This document shows, in pieces, positions 62,766-64,000 of a DNA stretch of 64,000 bases. The DNA is from Ypsolopha sequella (lineage: Eukaryota > Arthropoda > Insecta > Lepidoptera > Ypsolophidae). Position numbers and translations under genes: made by a program. How positions within the stretch are numbered: position 1 is the stretch's first letter; each line of letters opens with the position of its first letter. The notes beneath the pieces were generated by a model. It ran no database searches. It had not been told where the DNA came from and saw only the letters and a list, made by a program, of their open reading frames with translations. Where the stretch lies: NCBI GenBank assembly GCA_934047225.1, contig OW204001.1:7486201-7550200 (forward strand), given 5' to 3'.

Positions 62766-64000
62766 AGGTTTTCCTATGCAGGGAAATTGCAGAAAACTAG
62801 CGAAGAATCTTGCAGAAGAAATACAACGTGTAACAGAAAGATGTAACCATATTTGAAGAGCTTATCCAGTCAATGGTATAGAACAACATTTACTATGGAA
62901 CAAAACTTGTAAATAAAAAATAAAAAATTACTGTTTCATAGAAAAATGCAATGCCACTCGGCTGAAATGTATGGAAGGGCAGTTTTTTTTTGAGATTTCA
63001 GGGTTGTCTCCATAGTAAAAGTTGTTGTTCCATACTATTGACTGAATAAGCTCTTCAAATATGGTTACACCTTTCTTTTACACGTTGTTTATGAAACTCT
63101 TTGTTGTTAACCTAATTTAGGTAATATAACAAACGAAGAAATTAATAATTAACCCTTAAAATATATTCGACCTGCAATTTTGCCTGCTATCTACTATTTA
63201 AGTATTGTTTTAGCGGTAATGAGAACTCGACAGAGCATTAATTTGAAATACATTAACAATATTAAATTTTAACAAATATTATTTTAATGCTTTTATTACC
63301 AAATATTATTTTAATCTTTCTATTCTTGTAAAAAGATTATACTATATAAAAATAAAAATGTCGAACGAGGACGTTCACAAGTTGTTCGAAATATATATCG
63401 AAACAATTTAAGACTTTTTTTATTTATATGTAGTATAATATATATAATACAAGAATATTTAAATTTAAGAGTGACTCGGATACATTCTACAGCCTGTATA
63501 ACATAGAACACATTTAGTTTATAAACTTTAATAATGATATTGATATAAACAGATTATTTTGACAGATAACGACTTGTAAAAATTATAACACGACCTTGCG
63601 AATTTGTCAATATGTCACACACGTAATCTAGGATGGATACAAGATGACAGTGACCGAGAAGATTTTTAGAACAGAACACCTAATATTAGGTCTTTACCTA
63701 TGAAATTGCCGAAATTTTCTTACAAATGCATGAGTTCATAATTCCTGTAATTCAATTGCTATTTCAATTATTTGCTTTTTGTTTGAAAGTTGATTTCAAG
63801 GTTTTACATCTACGTTTAATACGTTATATATTTTGTTTGCATTTTCAGTTTGATTATAAAAATTAAATCTTCAAAAACAGTTCGTCCTACCATTCATTTC
63901 CATGATAAGATTCGTAATAATTCTTTACAGCTGACACTTTTCAAAAATTAATTTAATGTTGCTGTTAGCTGAGTGTTGTCTCATTCATACAAAAAAGAAA
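62766..64000 (+). repeat. Large duplicated unit, copy 2 (runs off the window)
   Basis: Matches 56408-57830 without the 102-bp insertion. Contains the hairpin (62822-63100), R4 (63550-63662) and R3 (63720 on). The end lies beyond the window. Confidence 0.9.

Noticed and set aside
1..64000. LTR retrotransposon, LINE reverse transcriptase, Polinton or viral genes
   Set aside because: I looked for long direct repeats with coding between them and for reverse transcriptase, integrase or protease motifs; none is readable. Only short retroposon ends and DNA-transposon remnants are present.

Overview
This is an AT-rich piece of animal nuclear DNA with almost no coding capacity. Several repeats have the look of well-known moth and butterfly repeats: the CGAGTCGGACTCGC short retroposon, a retroposon ending in the GTCCAGCAGTGGAC tail, a Helitron ending in a GC hairpin plus CTAG, and many palindromic MITEs. 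I therefore take it to be a transposon-filled intergenic or intronic stretch of a lepidopteran genome. That assignment is inference; no host gene is visible to confirm it. No open frame exceeds about 150 codons and every recognisable protein remnant is broken.

Layout. 1-5.3 kb: foldback repeats, a 38-bp minisatellite, and a TTAA-flanked element split by a 1.5-kb insertion. 5.6-10 kb: a retroposon copy with target duplication, a three-fold tandem repeat, an OTU-protease pseudogene and a 620-bp near-perfect palindrome. 10.8-13.7 kb: a decayed ISL2EU/Harbinger-like transposon with arms over 400 bp, a THAP-like exon, and a hAT MITE with its 8-bp target duplication. 14.4-18.7 kb: adjacent TTAA elements, a short retroposon, a 39-bp minisatellite and a large foldback. 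19-26 kb: hAT, mariner-like and TTAA elements, several nested, including a hAT with a transposase C-terminal remnant. 26-33 kb: short retroposons, a hAT element holding a Helitron and a MITE. 33-36 kb: mostly featureless, with one CpG-rich patch. 36-42.3 kb: TTAA elements inserted in each other, a retroposon inside a mariner-like element, a 254-bp tandem duplication, a 303-bp palindrome and another hAT remnant. 42-53.8 kb: further copies of the same families. 56.4-64 kb: two copies, about 6.35 kb apart, of a 1.2-1.4 kb unit; one carries a 102-bp insertion that the other lacks.

The most striking theme is a clan of TTAA-flanked non-autonomous elements (called families A to H here). Their ends differ, but four of them (A-D) share a non-coding subterminal core, GTTACTCCA, then 16-18 nt, then GTGCGAGAGGGACGGA. 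They have repeatedly landed in TTAA sites at the edges of, or inside, one another. A separate MITE (called M here) rides inside some copies of family A. Four hairpins resembling a hammerhead-ribozyme core also occur, one in a demonstrable recent insertion.

Nothing here works together as an operon or pathway. The window records layered transposition in which the mobile machinery (hAT, Harbinger/ISL2EU, possibly Helitron and an OTU-bearing element) survives only as fragments.
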